A stretch of 64,000 nt of DNA from Glaciecola sp. HTCC2999 (GTDB lineage Bacteria > Pseudomonadota > Gammaproteobacteria > Enterobacterales > Alteromonadaceae): the NCBI RefSeq assembly GCF_000155775.1, contig NZ_DS989812.1:193640-257639 (forward strand). The letters are read 5' to 3'. The translations under genes were made by a program, and so were the position numbers. The notes below the pieces were generated by a model, which saw only the letters and a program-made list of their open reading frames with translations, was not told the DNA's origin and made no database searches. Positions within the stretch are counted from its first letter, which is position 1. Every line of letters starts with the position of its first letter. This document shows, piece after piece, positions 26,206 through 36,423 of the stretch.

Positions 26206-28002
26206 ATGCAAAATTATCAAGCACCTAAAAAAGATACTTTATTTGTCATGAATGATGTATTTGATTTTGAATCACACTATCAACGACTTGGGTTTAACGA
26301 TGCCACCCCAGATTTAGTGGATGCAATTTATGAAGAAGCGGCAAAGTTCGCAGAAAATGTATTAGCACCGATTAATGCCGTGGGTGATACTGAAGGTTGT
26401 CATTGGGATGATGGTGTTGTTACGACGCCAAGCGGTTTCAAAGAAGCTTATGCACAATATGTAGAAGGTGGCTGGCCGTCGATGGCACATCCTGAGCAAT
26501 ATGGTGGTCAAGCGTTACCTTATTCATTAGCGTCAGCGATGGCCGAATGGTTTTCTGGTGCGAATCATTCATGGGCGATGTACCCTGGTTTATCGCAAGG
26601 GTGCATTGATACCTTAAAGGCACATGGGACAGAACAACAAAAAGAGATGTTTTTACATCATCTTGTCGCGGGCACGTGGACCGGTACTATGTGCTTAACT
26701 GAACCACATTGTGGTTCTGATTTAGGGATGCTTAAATGTAAGGCGGAGCCAAATGAAGATGGTTCTTATCGCATCTCGGGTACCAAAATATTCATCTCTG
26801 CGGGTGAGCATGATATGTCTGAAAATATTGTGCATATTGTACTGGCTCGATTACCTGACGCGCCTGCAGGAACAAAGGGTATCTCTTTATTTATCGTACC
26901 TAAATATCATGTTGATGAGCAAGGTAATAAGGGTGAAAGAAATACAGTTAAGTGTGGTTCCATTGAACACAAGATGGGCATTAAAGGCAGCGCAACATGT
27001 GTAATGAATTTTGATGAGGCACGCGGTATTTTAATCGGTGCACCTAATCGTGGATTAAATTGCATGTTCACCTTTATGAATATTGCCCGAATTGGTACAG
27101 GATTAGAGGGGCTATCCGCATCAGAGGCGTCTTTTCAAGGTGCATTAGCGTATGCTCAAGACCGATTACAGTTTCGTTCAATGACTGGCAAAAAGAATGC
27201 AGACGGTCCTGCTGATCCTATCATTGTCCATCCGGATGTGCGTCGCATGCTCTTAACACAAAAAGCCTTTGCCGAAGGAAATCGAGCACTAGCCATTTAT
27301 TGTATGCAATTAGTAGATGAAACATTGTACGGTACTGACGCAGATGCAAAGCAGCTGGCTGATGCAAAGTTATCTATGCTCACTCCGATCGTAAAAGCAT
27401 TTTTAACGGAAACGGCATTAGAAACCACCTCTCATGGTATGCAGGTTTATGGTGGGCATGGTTACATCGCAGAGTGGGGCATGGAACAATTGGCCCGTGA
27501 TACACGTATCTGTACGATGTATGAAGGCACAACTGGGATCCAAGCGATTGATTTACTTGCGCGTAAAATCATGGGGTCAAATGGTGAATTACTGAAAGTG
27601 ATGCAGACTGAAATATTAACGTATTGTGCGAGTATTCGTGAGCATCAACAATTTAATGTGATGGCAAACGCAATTCAATCACATTGTGATGAATGGGCAC
27701 AGCTAACGGGTGAAATCGGCTTATCGGCACAACAGAATCCAAATGAGTTAGGTGCAGCTGCGGTTGATTATCTGATGTATTCTGGATACGTAATCGTAGG
27801 TTATATGTGGCTGAAAATGGCGGTAGTGGCGCAACAAAAAATCGATGCTGGTGAAGGTAATAAAGATTTTTATGAAGCAAAACTAATGACGGCACAATTC
27901 TATTTCGACCGATTATTAACTCGGACACGTAGTTTAGTATCATCGATCAGAACGGGTTCTGATAATTTGATGAACATGCCTGAAGCCTTATTTAAAGTAT
28001 AA
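26206..28002 (+). CDS. Acyl-CoA dehydrogenase, long C-terminal (DmdC/FadE5-like)
   Basis: A 598-residue FAD enzyme introducing an alpha-beta double bond into acyl-CoA. It has the FAD motif CLTEPHCGSDLG (about residues 164-175), GTKIFISAGEHD, and the catalytic glutamate in MYEGTTGIQAIDLL. The extra C-terminal domain of about 130 residues puts it with the large 600-residue acyl-CoA dehydrogenases, a group that includes the methylmercaptopropionyl-CoA dehydrogenase DmdC. Sequence alone does not decide between fatty acyl-CoA and DMSP-derived substrates. It ends at a strong terminator and faces a LysR regulator. Confidence 0.88.
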   Translation: MQNYQAPKKDTLFVMNDVFDFESHYQRLGFNDATPDLVDAIYEEAAKFAENVLAPINAVGDTEGCHWDDGVVTTPSGFKEAYAQYVEGGWPSMAHPEQYGGQALPYSLASAMAEWFSGANHSWAMYPGLSQGCIDTLKAHGTEQQKEMFLHHLVAGTWTGTMCLTEPHCGSDLGMLKCKAEPNEDGSYRISGTKIFISAGEHDMSENIVHIVLARLPDAPAGTKGISLFIVPKYHVDEQGNKGERNTVKCGSIEHKMGIKGSATCVMNFDEARGILIGAPNRGLNCMFTFMNIARIGTGLEGLSASEASFQGALAYAQDRLQFRSMTGKKNADGPADPIIVHPDVRRMLLTQKAFAEGNRALAIYCMQLVDETLYGTDADAKQLADAKLSMLTPIVKAFLTETALETTSHGMQVYGGHGYIAEWGMEQLARDTRICTMYEGTTGIQAIDLLARKIMGSNGELLKVMQTEILTYCASIREHQQFNVMANAIQSHCDEWAQLTGEIGLSAQQNPNELGAAAVDYLMYSGYVIVGYMWLKMAVVAQQKIDAGEGNKDFYEAKLMTAQFYFDRLLTRTRSLVSSIRTGSDNLMNMPEALFKV

Positions 28003-28024
28003 GCACGTTAAACAACGTAATCAT

Positions 28025-28066
28025 AAAAAAGCCCATCTAATATAGGTTATATAGATGGGCTTTTTT
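28025..28066. terminator. Bidirectional intrinsic terminator
   Basis: A 15-base-pair perfect stem (AAAAAAGCCCATCTA with its complement) around a 12-base loop, with A-run and T-run on either side. It ends both the acyl-CoA dehydrogenase and the LysR gene. Confidence 0.93.
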
Positions 28067-28077
28067 GTACTGAAAAT

Positions 28078-28980
28078 TTAGTTGGATTGGTAGACTTTTG
28101 ATACTTCCATAATTTGTTCGCGCATCCAGCGATGGGCGTGATCTTCATCCATTGATACATGCCAATACAAAAAATACTCCATTTTTGGCATTTCAATCGG
28201 CATTTCATACATGGCTAAATCATAATGTTTAGCTAAGTGATAGGGTAAACACGCCACCATATCGGTTTTGACTAACGCACTGGGCACCGTTAAAAAATGC
28301 TGTGAATGGAATTTCACTTTACGTTTATGGCCCAAATTATCCAACGCAACGTCAATAACACTAGAGCCATCTTGACGGTAAGCAACATTAATATGATCCA
28401 TTGATAAGAAAGTGTCTAAATCACAACCTTGTTTTAACAATGGATGATTTTTCCTTGCCATGACCACATAACGGTCTGTCGCGATACAGGTTTTGTGTAG
28501 ATGTGGGTCAGTGAATGTTGATGCATCAGCGAAGAAATCAAGATTGCCATTGGCCATTTCTGCCACTACTTTAGAGCGAGATATTTCAAAATTGGCTAAG
28601 GTAATATTCGGTGAGCCATTTTCTAAATGTGCTAATAAACGTGGCAATATACTCACTTCGAGTAAATCACGACTGGCAAAATTGAACTGTTTTTCGGCAA
28701 CTTGAGGATCAAAAACATGACTCGCTTGGACACTTTTACGAAGCAATTCCAAAGCAGCCCGTGCAGGGACAATAATGTTCTGTGCGACGGGGGTCGGGGT
28801 CATAGTATGACCCGTTCTGACAAATAATGGGTCGTTGAGCATATCGCGCAGACGTGCTAACGAGTTACTGACCGCAGGCTGGGTGATGCAAAGTACATCT
28901 GCTGCTTTAGTCAAACTACCTGCAGTATATATAGCATCAAAGACGGCAAATAGATTTAAATCGATTCTATGTAGGTTCAT
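28078..28980 (-). CDS. LysR-family transcriptional regulator
   Basis: A 300-residue LysR protein. The winged-helix DNA-binding domain is at residues 1-60 (DLNLFAVFDAIYTAGSLTKAADVLCITQPAVSNSLARLRDMLNDPLFVR) and is followed by the substrate-binding domain (about 90-300). The phrase PLFVRTGHTMTPTP is typical of the NodD/LinR-like subgroup. It is convergent with the acyl-CoA dehydrogenase gene, whose cluster is a plausible target. The 206-base space upstream, shared with the pterin dehydratase gene, is the likely autoregulatory region. Effector unknown. Confidence 0.9.
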   Translation of the reverse strand: MNLHRIDLNLFAVFDAIYTAGSLTKAADVLCITQPAVSNSLARLRDMLNDPLFVRTGHTMTPTPVAQNIIVPARAALELLRKSVQASHVFDPQVAEKQFNFASRDLLEVSILPRLLAHLENGSPNITLANFEISRSKVVAEMANGNLDFFADASTFTDPHLHKTCIATDRYVVMARKNHPLLKQGCDLDTFLSMDHINVAYRQDGSSVIDVALDNLGHKRKVKFHSQHFLTVPSALVKTDMVACLPYHLAKHYDLAMYEMPIEMPKMEYFLYWHVSMDEDHAHRWMREQIMEVSKVYQSN

Positions 28981-29124
28981 AATAATTACGCTTATTAGTT
29001 TTGTTTATGTTATACGCTTTTTATTATTATTTAGATTAATAGATGAGCGTAAATATGTCTACTCATTAACATAAAAAAACACAAATCTTTACAATGCTAT
29101 CTATGCATTTAAGTAAGAATGGTT

Positions 29125-29146
29125 TTATGTGATCTAAATCCATTTA
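29125..29146. promoter_or_regulatory. Possible CRP-type site
   Basis: The left half ATGTGATCTA is a perfect match to the CRP half-site, and the right half (AAATCCATTT) matches only partly; I count about 15 of 22 consensus positions. It is centred about 51 bases before the pterin dehydratase start. Confidence 0.3.
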
Positions 29147-29186
29147 ATATGCTATTAATCAGTAACAATATTAAGTAGTACATAAT

Positions 29187-29489
29187 ATGGCCGAGAAACT
29201 TACCTCCACACAGATCCAAGCAGCATTACTAGAATTAAATACTTCATTGCCCCCTGAGGAACAATGGATACTTAATGGGAACCGCTTATATAAAACATTT
29301 ACATTCAATTCGTTTATTCGTGCCTTTGGCTGGATGTCACAAATGGCGATTTGGGCTGAGAAAATGAATCATCATCCTGAGTGGTCAAATACTTATAACA
29401 AAGTAGCGGTGAATTTAATAACCCATGATGTAGGCGGGATCAGTGAATTGGACATAAAACTAGCAAATAAGATGGAAATGTTTAAGTAA
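29187..29489 (+). CDS. phhB: 4a-hydroxytetrahydrobiopterin dehydratase (PCD/DCoH)
   Basis: A 100-residue pterin-4a-carbinolamine dehydratase that regenerates the pterin cofactor after aromatic amino acid hydroxylation. The active-site pattern is intact: [25 protein letters not shown], with the two adjacent histidines and the distal histidine. The length fits the family (about 95-115). It is monocistronic between a LysR gene and tRNA-fMet. No phenylalanine hydroxylase gene is present nearby, so the partner may lie elsewhere, or the protein may have a different role such as in molybdopterin metabolism. Confidence 0.9.
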   Translation: MAEKLTSTQIQAALLELNTSLPPEEQWILNGNRLYKTFTFNSFIRAFGWMSQMAIWAEKMNHHPEWSNTYNKVAVNLITHDVGGISELDIKLANKMEMFK

Positions 29490-29543
29490 TTGATGGTTTA
29501 ATCATCACTCAAATAAAACTTACCATTTATTGTGAATTAAGGG

Positions 29544-29571
29544 TTGCGTCATAATCTGTGCTATGTATAAT
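29544..29571 (+). promoter_or_regulatory. Promoter of tRNA-fMet
   Basis: TTGCGT (29544-29549), a 16-base spacer and a perfect TATAAT (29566-29571), followed by the GC-rich discriminator ACGCACC usual for stable-RNA promoters. It ends about 50 bases before the tRNA. Confidence 0.7.
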
Positions 29572-29622
29572 ACGCACCACTTGAGAGGGGAAGCACAGCA
29601 AACCTCACAAACCAGTTTCAAG

Positions 29623-29699
<77 letters not shown>

Positions 29700-29757
29700 C
29701 TTGAATGCTTAGTATATAGCATTCAGATATATAGTGGACTAGGGTCCAAAAATTTGT

Positions 29758-29787
29758 AAAAAGCCCCTGCTTGTAAGGGGCTTTTTT
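29758..29787 (+). terminator. Terminator after tRNA-fMet
   Basis: An 11-base-pair stem AAAAAGCCCCT/AGGGGCTTTTT with loop GCTTGTA and T-run. It lies between the tRNA and rimP and would limit read-through into the operon, as the terminators after E. coli metY do. Confidence 0.9.
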
Positions 29788-29844
29788 CGTTTATGCGGTA
29801 TCAAAATGGGCTTTATGCCCTTTTTTCATTTATGGAGTCGTGTT

Positions 29845-30303
29845 TTGTCACAACTTGAAAAAAAATTGACAGAGATGCTTACCCCAGCAGCAGAGTCACT
29901 TGGCTTTGAAATGGTCGGTGTGGAGTTTGTTCGAGCGGGTAAACATTCAATTTTACGCGTTTTTATCGATCATCCTGACGGTATTAGTGTAGATCATTGT
30001 GCAGATGTCTCTCAGCAAGCCAGTGCAATATTGGATGTAGAAGATCCGATAAACACTGAATATAATTTAGAAGTATCATCACCGGGTATGGACCGTCCTC
30101 TATTTAAAACCGCTCATTATGAAGCGATAGTTGGGGAAATGGTCGCTGTGCGTTTACGCATGCCGATGAATGAACGTCGTAATTTTAAAGGCACTTTATT
30201 ATCTTGTGAAAACGATAACATAGTGGTTGAAGTTGATGGTCAGTCTTATACACTGGCTATTATGAATATAGAAAAAGGTAATCTTGTCCCGGTCTTTGAC
30301 TAG
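29845..30303 (+). CDS. rimP: Ribosome maturation factor RimP
   Basis: A 152-residue RimP that helps assemble the 30S subunit. The start is the TTG at 29845: GGAG lies seven bases upstream and the reading LSQLEKKLTEMLTPAAESLGFEMVGVEFVR then aligns with the known N-terminus; the in-frame codon further upstream lies in the terminator region. The core signature YNLEVSSPGMDRPLF is present at about residues 80-94. It begins the rimP-nusA-infB operon, 26 bases before nusA. A TTG start may keep expression low. Confidence 0.93.
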   Translation: MSQLEKKLTEMLTPAAESLGFEMVGVEFVRAGKHSILRVFIDHPDGISVDHCADVSQQASAILDVEDPINTEYNLEVSSPGMDRPLFKTAHYEAIVGEMVAVRLRMPMNERRNFKGTLLSCENDNIVVEVDGQSYTLAIMNIEKGNLVPVFD

Positions 30304-30329
30304 GTTCATCAAATTAGGAAGAGAGTATC

Positions 30330-31814
30330 ATGAGTAAAGAGATCTTATTAGTTGCCGAAGCGGTTTCAAATGAAAAACAAGTACCCAAAGAAAAAATCTT
30401 TGAAGCACTCGAGTTCGCATTATCTACAGCCACTAAAAAGAAAAATGAAGGTGAGATAGAAGTGCGTGTTGCCATTGACCGAGCTACTGGTGATTTTGAT
30501 ACTTTTCGTCAGTGGTTAGTTATCCCTGATGACCAAGTACAAGAAAACCCTTATGCTGAGATGACTATCTCTGCAGCACAGATTGATGAGCCAGAAATTC
30601 AGATTGGTGATTTTGTTGAAGAGCAAATTGAATCAATTAAATTTGACCGTATTACGACACAAACTGCAAAACAAGTGATTTTCCAGAAAGTGCGTGAAGC
30701 AGAACGTGCACAAATGATCGCTGAATATGAAGATCGTGTGGGTGAACTGGTTACCGGTACGGTCAAAAAAGTGAATCGCGATAACGTTATTATCGATTTA
30801 GGCAATAACGCTGAAGGTGTTATTTATCGTGATGACATGTTACCGCGTGAAAATTTCCGCCCAGGTGATCGTGTACGTGGTTTATTGTACGTAATCCGTC
30901 CTGAAGCACGTGGTGCACAATTATTTATTTCTCGTACTCACCCAGATATGATTGTTGAATTATTCCGTCTTGAAGTACCTGAAATTGCAGAAGAAACCTT
31001 AGAAATTAAATCAGCAGCACGTGATCCTGGTTCTCGTGCAAAAATTGCTGTGAAAACCAATGACAAACGCCTTGACCCCGTCGGTGCGTGTGTCGGTATG
31101 CGTGGTTCACGTGTACAAGCTGTATCATCTGAATTAGGTGGCGAACGTGTTGATATCGTCTTATGGGATGAAGAAGCACCACAGTTCGTTATCAATGCAA
31201 TGGCACCAGCTGAAGTGGCAAGTATCGTTGCAGATGAAGATACTATGACGATGGACGTGGCTGTTGAGCCTGATAACCTGGCACAAGCTATTGGTAAATC
31301 AGGTCAAAATGTACGTTTAGCTAGCCAGTTAACTGGCTGGGAATTAAATGTCATGACGATTGAAGACCTAGAAAAGAAACAACAAGACGAAAGTGCACAA
31401 ATCATTGATGTATTTGTTACTGGGTTAGATATTGATGAAGAATTTGCGGGCGTGTTAGCGAGTGAAGGGTTTACTTCACTTGAAGAAATCGCTTATGTTC
31501 CGGTAAGTGAATTATTAGAAATTGAAGGATTAGATGAAGATATCATTGAAGAGTTACGTAACCGTGCTCGTGCATATCTGACCACTAAAGCGTTGGCCGA
31601 CGAAGAATCGTTAGAGCCAAAAGAAGAGTTATTAAATCTTGCTGGCATGACGAATGAAATAGCCGTCGCGTTAGCTAAACAAGGCGTAACTGATTTAGAA
31701 GAGTTAGCCGAACAAGGTACCGATGAGATTTGTGATATTGAAGGACTTGATGAAAAAAGCGCAGGCGACTTTATTATGGCTGCACGTAATATTAAGTGGT
31801 TCAACGAAGAGTAA
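30330..31814 (+). CDS. nusA: Transcription termination/antitermination factor NusA
   Basis: A 494-residue NusA. Domains in order are an N-terminal RNA polymerase-binding domain (1-125), S1 domain (about 132-200, [26 protein letters not shown]), two KH domains (about 230-345, with [15 protein letters not shown] and [17 protein letters not shown]), and two acidic C-terminal repeats (about 365-490) as in enterobacterial NusA. It sets RNA polymerase pausing and works with the Nus factors and Rho. AGGAAGAG precedes the ATG. It is followed by infB after 26 bases. Confidence 0.97.
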   Translation: MSKEILLVAEAVSNEKQVPKEKIFEALEFALSTATKKKNEGEIEVRVAIDRATGDFDTFRQWLVIPDDQVQENPYAEMTISAAQIDEPEIQIGDFVEEQIESIKFDRITTQTAKQVIFQKVREAERAQMIAEYEDRVGELVTGTVKKVNRDNVIIDLGNNAEGVIYRDDMLPRENFRPGDRVRGLLYVIRPEARGAQLFISRTHPDMIVELFRLEVPEIAEETLEIKSAARDPGSRAKIAVKTNDKRLDPVGACVGMRGSRVQAVSSELGGERVDIVLWDEEAPQFVINAMAPAEVASIVADEDTMTMDVAVEPDNLAQAIGKSGQNVRLASQLTGWELNVMTIEDLEKKQQDESAQIIDVFVTGLDIDEEFAGVLASEGFTSLEEIAYVPVSELLEIEGLDEDIIEELRNRARAYLTTKALADEESLEPKEELLNLAGMTNEIAVALAKQGVTDLEELAEQGTDEICDIEGLDEKSAGDFIMAARNIKWFNEE

Positions 31815-31840
31815 TAACGGTCAACAAAAAGGAGAGGACA

Positions 31841-34441
31841 ATGTCTGAAGTTTCCATAGAAAAACTCGCGGGTGACATAGGCACCAACGTTGATCGCTTA
31901 GTTCAACAATTTAATGATGCTGGCTTAACTAAAAAAGCAGGTGATAACGTCACTGAGGCAGAGAAAAAGCAATTACTAGATCATCTTGCTAAAGCGCATG
32001 GTAGTGATGCTAATATCGCGCCCAAAAAGATGACACTGACGCGTAAAACTACCAGTACATTATCAGTAGGCAAATCTAAAAATGTCAAAGTAGAAGTTCG
32101 TAAGAAACGTACTTTTGTGAAGCGTAGTCCTGAAGATGAAGCAAAATTAGCAGCGGAAGAAGCTGCACGTCAGGCAGCTGAGCAAGCGAAATTAGAAGCG
32201 GAACAAAAAGCGGCTGAAGAAGCACGTAAAGCAGCTGAGAATAAAGCAAAAGAAGCAGCTGAAGCACGTAAGAAAGCAGAAGCTGAACAAATCGCTCGCG
32301 CTGAAAAAGCGAAGCGAGAAGCAGAAGAGCGTAAGAAGAACGAACCACAAATGACTGCTGAAGAAAAAGCAGCACAAGAAGCGTCTCGCGCTGAAGCTGA
32401 AAAACTGCGTAAACAGCAAGAAGAAGAAACACAGCGTAAACTTGAAGAAGATGCAAAAAAAGCAGCAGAAGAAGCTCGCAAACTTGCAGAAGAAAACGAG
32501 CGTCGTTGGAAAGAAGAAGAAGAACGTCGTAAAGCTCAAGAAGCTGAAGAAGTTCACGTTCACTCTAACCGTTATGCACAAGAAGCTGAAGATCTTGATG
32601 ACTTGAAAGTAGAACGTGGTTCACGTCGTCGTAAGAAGAAAAAAGCCGGTGAAAACCTGAAACAAGGTTTCAACAAGCCAGCTGCACCTGTTGAACGTAT
32701 CGTGAAGTTAGGCGAAACAATCACTGTGGGTGAGTTAGCCAGTAAATTAGCGATTAAAGCCAACGAAGTCATTAAAACGATGATGAAGATGGGTGAAATG
32801 GCAACCATTAACCAAGTGTTAGACCAAGATACAGCGGTATTAGTCGTTGAAGAAATGGGTCATAAATATGAGTTAGTGAATGATAATGCATTAGAAGATG
32901 AATTGATCGCTGATGCAACGGGCGGTGATAAAGCGCCTCGTGCACCAGTAGTTACTATCATGGGTCACGTTGACCATGGTAAAACGTCATTACTTGATTA
33001 CATTCGTCGCGCTAAAGTGGCTGACGGTGAAGCGGGTGGTATTACCCAGCACATTGGTGCTTATTCAGTTGAAACGGATAACGGTAAAATCACCTTCTTA
33101 GATACCCCTGGACACGCGGCGTTTACTGCCATGCGTGCCCGTGGTGCAACCGCAACTGATATTGTTATCTTAGTCGTTGCAGCCGATGATGGTGTCATGC
33201 CACAAACTAAAGAAGCGGTTCAGCATGCGAAAGCTGCCGGTGTGCCTTTGATTGTGGCTGTAAACAAGATGGACAAAGAAGCAGCTGATCCAGACAGAGT
33301 TAAAACTGAGTTATCACAACTTGAAGTTATCTCTGAAGAGTGGGGCGGTGAGCATCAGTTCGTCAGCGTTTCGGCGAAGACGGGCTTGGGGATTGACGAG
33401 TTATTAGAAGCCATTAATCTACAAGCTGAAGTATTAGATTACCAGGCCGTACCAACAGGTCCTGGTCGTGGTATTGTTATCGAATCTCGTCTAGATAAAG
33501 GACGAGGCCCAGTCGCTTCGGTATTGATCCAAGAAGGTCAATTAAAAGCGGGTGACATTTTATTATGTGGTCTTGAATACGGTCGTGTTCGTGCGATGCG
33601 TGATGAGAATGGCCAAGAAGTTAAACTTGCAGGTCCTTCTACTCCGGTTGAAGTATTAGGTCTATCGGGTGTACCGATTGCAGGTGAAGATGCACTTGTC
33701 GTTAACGATGAGCGTAAAGCGCGTGAAGTAGCGTCTAAGCGTTCGATTAAACAGCGTGAATTGAAATTAGCAAAACAACAGAAAGCGAAATTGGAAAACA
33801 TGTTTGCGAACATGGAAGCCGGTGATGTATCTGAACTTAATGTGGTATTAAAAGCCGACGTTCAAGGTTCAGTAGAAGCGATTTCTGAGTCATTAGTTAA
33901 ACTATCGACTGATGAAGTAAAAGTGAATATTGTTGGTTCTGGTGTTGGTGGTATCACCGAGACTGATGCATCCTTAGCGGCCGCATCGAGTGCGATTGTT
34001 GTTGGCTTTAATGTACGTGCTGATGCAACTGCGCGTCGTATGATTGAAGCGGAAGAAATTGATTTACGTTATTACTCAGTTATCTATAATCTGATTGATG
34101 AAGTGAAAGCAGCGATGAGCGGTATGCTTGCTCCTGAGTTCAAACAACAAATCATTGGTTTAGCTGAAGTACGTGATGTATTCAAATCACCGAAGATTGG
34201 TGCGATTGCCGGTTGTATGGTTACTGAAGGTGTCATTAAACGCAGTAACCCAATTCGTGTCCTACGTGAAAACGTGGTTATCTACGAAGGTGAGCTTGAG
34301 TCACTACGTCGCTTTAAAGATGATGTTCAAGACGTCAAAAAAGGTATCGAATGTGGTATCGGCGTGAAGAACTACAATGATGTTAAAGTCGGTGACCAAA
34401 TCGAAGTATTTGAGATTGTCGAAGTATCACGCGAGTTATAA
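31841..34441 (+). CDS. infB: Translation initiation factor IF-2
   Basis: An 866-residue IF-2, the GTPase that brings fMet-tRNA to the ribosome. The ATG at 31841 has GGAGAGGA upstream and gives the proper IF2_N start ([23 protein letters not shown]). Residues about 85-245 are a very charged Lys/Glu/Ala/Arg coil, typical of the gammaproteobacterial linker. A second IF2_N-like part follows, then the G domain with GHVDHGKT (about 372-379), DTPGH and NKMDK, and domains II-IV. Codon choice here is biased and regular, in keeping with high expression. Long reading frames on the opposite strand of the coil region are composition artefacts. Confidence 0.97.
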   Translation: MSEVSIEKLAGDIGTNVDRLVQQFNDAGLTKKAGDNVTEAEKKQLLDHLAKAHGSDANIAPKKMTLTRKTTSTLSVGKSKNVKVEVRKKRTFVKRSPEDEAKLAAEEAARQAAEQAKLEAEQKAAEEARKAAENKAKEAAEARKKAEAEQIARAEKAKREAEERKKNEPQMTAEEKAAQEASRAEAEKLRKQQEEETQRKLEEDAKKAAEEARKLAEENERRWKEEEERRKAQEAEEVHVHSNRYAQEAEDLDDLKVERGSRRRKKKKAGENLKQGFNKPAAPVERIVKLGETITVGELASKLAIKANEVIKTMMKMGEMATINQVLDQDTAVLVVEEMGHKYELVNDNALEDELIADATGGDKAPRAPVVTIMGHVDHGKTSLLDYIRRAKVADGEAGGITQHIGAYSVETDNGKITFLDTPGHAAFTAMRARGATATDIVILVVAADDGVMPQTKEAVQHAKAAGVPLIVAVNKMDKEAADPDRVKTELSQLEVISEEWGGEHQFVSVSAKTGLGIDELLEAINLQAEVLDYQAVPTGPGRGIVIESRLDKGRGPVASVLIQEGQLKAGDILLCGLEYGRVRAMRDENGQEVKLAGPSTPVEVLGLSGVPIAGEDALVVNDERKAREVASKRSIKQRELKLAKQQKAKLENMFANMEAGDVSELNVVLKADVQGSVEAISESLVKLSTDEVKVNIVGSGVGGITETDASLAAASSAIVVGFNVRADATARRMIEAEEIDLRYYSVIYNLIDEVKAAMSGMLAPEFKQQIIGLAEVRDVFKSPKIGAIAGCMVTEGVIKRSNPIRVLRENVVIYEGELESLRRFKDDVQDVKKGIECGIGVKNYNDVKVGDQIEVFEIVEVSREL

Positions 34442-34465
34442 TGCGTGACGGGTACAATTTAAATA

Positions 34466-34496
34466 AACGGGGGCGCTAGCCTCCGTTTTTGTTTTA
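34466..34496 (+). terminator. Intrinsic terminator/attenuator between infB and rbfA
   Basis: A nine-pair stem AACGGGGGC/GCCTCCGTT (one G-T pair), loop GCTA, then a T-rich tract. It lies within an otherwise conserved operon, so it probably lowers rather than stops transcription into rbfA-truB. Confidence 0.75.
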
Positions 34497-34545
34497 TTTG
34501 ATTAAGTGTTGTGTCCTGAATCACAACCGAATGAAGGAATTTAAT

Positions 34546-34980
34546 ATGGCTCGTGAATTTTCGCGTACCGATAGAGTCTCGCAACAAGTACATAAAGAAA
34601 TTGCGAGCATTCTGAATCAAGAATTTAAACACCAAGCACCTGAGTTGTGTATGGTGACAGTGTCTGGTGTGGAAATCTCTCGTGATTTAGCTCACGCTAA
34701 AGTCTATGTCACATTTTTAGAGATGGACGAAGAGAAAGTTAAAGCATCCATGGCACTGCTAGAAGAAGGTAAAGGGTTTGTGCGCGGTTTGTTATCTCGT
34801 CGCGTGCGAATGCGTAATACTCCAGCATTAAAATTCATCCAAGATCGTTCTATTACTGAAGGCATGCGTATTTCTAATATTGTGTCTCAAGTAACGCGTG
34901 ATGAAGAAGCAAAGCGTGGCGATAGTCCAGCGGATACGGATGCTGCGGACACCACTGATTCACCCAAAAACGACGACTAG
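34546..34980 (+). CDS. rbfA: Ribosome-binding factor A RbfA
   Basis: A 144-residue KH-fold protein that aids 16S rRNA 5' end processing and 30S maturation. The start MAREFSRTDRVSQQVHKEIASILNQEF is preceded by AAGGAA at seven bases. The core VSGVEISRDLAHAKVYVTFL and RRVRMRNTPALKFIQD are typical. The C-terminus is a polar acidic tail (GDSPADTDAADTTDSPKNDD), a little longer than in E. coli. truB follows after three bases. Confidence 0.95.
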   Translation: MAREFSRTDRVSQQVHKEIASILNQEFKHQAPELCMVTVSGVEISRDLAHAKVYVTFLEMDEEKVKASMALLEEGKGFVRGLLSRRVRMRNTPALKFIQDRSITEGMRISNIVSQVTRDEEAKRGDSPADTDAADTTDSPKNDD

Positions 34981-34983
34981 TTC

Positions 34984-35979
34984 ATGGGGCGTCGTCGTAA
35001 AGGCCGTGCAATTAACGGTGTATTTTTATTAGATAAACCTCTAGGTGAGTCGTCCAATAATGTCCTGCAAAAAGTACGCGCGATGTATGGTGCTGCGAAA
35101 GCAGGGCACACAGGTGCCCTTGATCCGCTTGCCAGTGGTATGTTGCCTATTTGTTTAGGTGAAGCAACTAAGTTTTCTCAATTTTTACTCGATGCAGATA
35201 AGACGTATGAAGTGACTGCCACATTAGGTATTCGTACGACGACATCTGATGCCGATGGCGAAGTCGTATCGACCCTACCTGTGACCAGTACAGAAGATGA
35301 CATACGTGCAGCATGTTTAAGTTTTGTAGGTGCATCTAAACAAATTCCATCCATGTTTTCAGCGCTTAAACATGAAGGTAAGCCGCTATACTGGTATGCC
35401 CGCCAGGGGATAGAAATTGACCGTCCGGCCCGAGATATCACTATTTTTGCGTTAGATATTTTACGTATTGAAGGCGTAGAACTGGATATGCGCGTGCATT
35501 GTTCAAAAGGCACTTATATTCGTTCATTGGTGGATGATATTGGTCAAGTGTTAGGCTGTGGCGCCTATGTCAGTCGTTTACATCGTTCTCAAGTAGCTGG
35601 GTATCCAAGTGATAAAATGATGAGCTTAGATGCATTACAAACCTTAGTGGATACTCACCGCATTGATAAAGGCAGTGAACATCATCCCTATATTGACCCG
35701 TTACTATTACCCATGGATATTCCACTTTATGCTTTAGGCTCAACAGTTGCTACTGATGCGCAGATTAATGGCGTTAAAGTGGGAATGCCGTTTATCCCTG
35801 CTAAAATGACCCCTGCACAGGTGGACGAAACGGTGGTAGATGTCAAGGCGATGGCGTTATCCAAAGACGGTTTTGAACAAGTCAAAGTCTATGATGAGAG
35901 CGGTAATATCTATGCTGTGGCGGAATTAAAAGACGATGGTTATTTGCATCCCAAACGAGTTGTCGTTTATTCCGAGTGA
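34984..35979 (+). CDS. truB: tRNA pseudouridine(55) synthase TruB
   Basis: A 331-residue pseudouridine synthase making psi-55 in the T-loop of tRNAs. The catalytic aspartate lies in [24 protein letters not shown] (about residues 40-63), followed by [25 protein letters not shown]-like C-terminal region completes it. The start ATG is three bases after the rbfA stop and has no good ribosome-binding site of its own, so translation is probably coupled to rbfA. Confidence 0.96.
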   Translation: MGRRRKGRAINGVFLLDKPLGESSNNVLQKVRAMYGAAKAGHTGALDPLASGMLPICLGEATKFSQFLLDADKTYEVTATLGIRTTTSDADGEVVSTLPVTSTEDDIRAACLSFVGASKQIPSMFSALKHEGKPLYWYARQGIEIDRPARDITIFALDILRIEGVELDMRVHCSKGTYIRSLVDDIGQVLGCGAYVSRLHRSQVAGYPSDKMMSLDALQTLVDTHRIDKGSEHHPYIDPLLLPMDIPLYALGSTVATDAQINGVKVGMPFIPAKMTPAQVDETVVDVKAMALSKDGFEQVKVYDESGNIYAVAELKDDGYLHPKRVVVYSE

Positions 35980-35984
35980 GATGC

Positions 35985-36012
35985 TTGCATTACCTAAAGT
36001 TTACCGTATAAT
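35985..36012 (+). promoter_or_regulatory. Promoter of rpsO
   Basis: TTGCAT (35985-35990), 16-base spacer, perfect TATAAT (36007-36012), followed by a leader of about 60 bases up to rpsO. The leader is where S15 binds its own mRNA in E. coli; I did not resolve the pseudoknot here. Confidence 0.75.
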
Positions 36013-36081
36013 ATGCGACTCTTCGATACAGCTGAATTAGTGATTGGCTGTATTTATTTTAACACTCTATTGGAGAATATT

Positions 36082-36351
36082 ATGTCACTAACTACACAAG
36101 AAGCAGCTGCAATCGTAGCAGATTACGCAACTAAAGAAGGCGACACTGGTTCACCTCAAGTACAAGTTGCATTATTAACGCACAACATCAACAAACTTCA
36201 AGGTCACTTTAAGTCTCATAAAAAAGATCACCATTCACGTCGTGGTTTATTACGCATGGTTTCTACTCGTCGTAAATTATTAGACTACCTTAAAGGTAAA
36301 AATGTTGAAGCGTATCAAGACCTAATCAAACGTTTAGGCCTACGTCGCTAA
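36082..36351 (+). CDS. rpsO: 30S ribosomal protein S15
   Basis: An 89-residue S15, exact family length, binding 16S rRNA in the central domain. It has the typical [46 protein letters not shown] lies just upstream of the ATG at 36082. It has its own promoter behind truB and its own terminator. The usual next gene, pnp, is not present; the downstream genes are on the other strand. Confidence 0.97.
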   Translation: MSLTTQEAAAIVADYATKEGDTGSPQVQVALLTHNINKLQGHFKSHKKDHHSRRGLLRMVSTRRKLLDYLKGKNVEAYQDLIKRLGLRR

Positions 36352-36367
36352 GACAAGCTCAAATACT

Positions 36368-36398
36368 AAAAAGGCGCTTTTTAAAAGCGCCTTTTTTT
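36368..36398. terminator. Strong intrinsic terminator after rpsO
   Basis: The stem AAAAAGGCGCTTTT with its complement and a seven-base T-run; the A-run on the other side lets it serve the convergent racemase-like gene too. Confidence 0.92.
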
Positions 36399-36423
36399 AT
36401 GTCTATTTTATTTCAGTTTTTAA

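Noticed and set aside
32085-32581. Long open frames on the minus strand across the charged middle part of infB
   Set aside because: They arise from the Lys/Glu/Ala-rich codon pattern (GAA, AAA, GCA) read backwards, giving Leu/Phe/Ser-rich nonsense without ribosome-binding sites.
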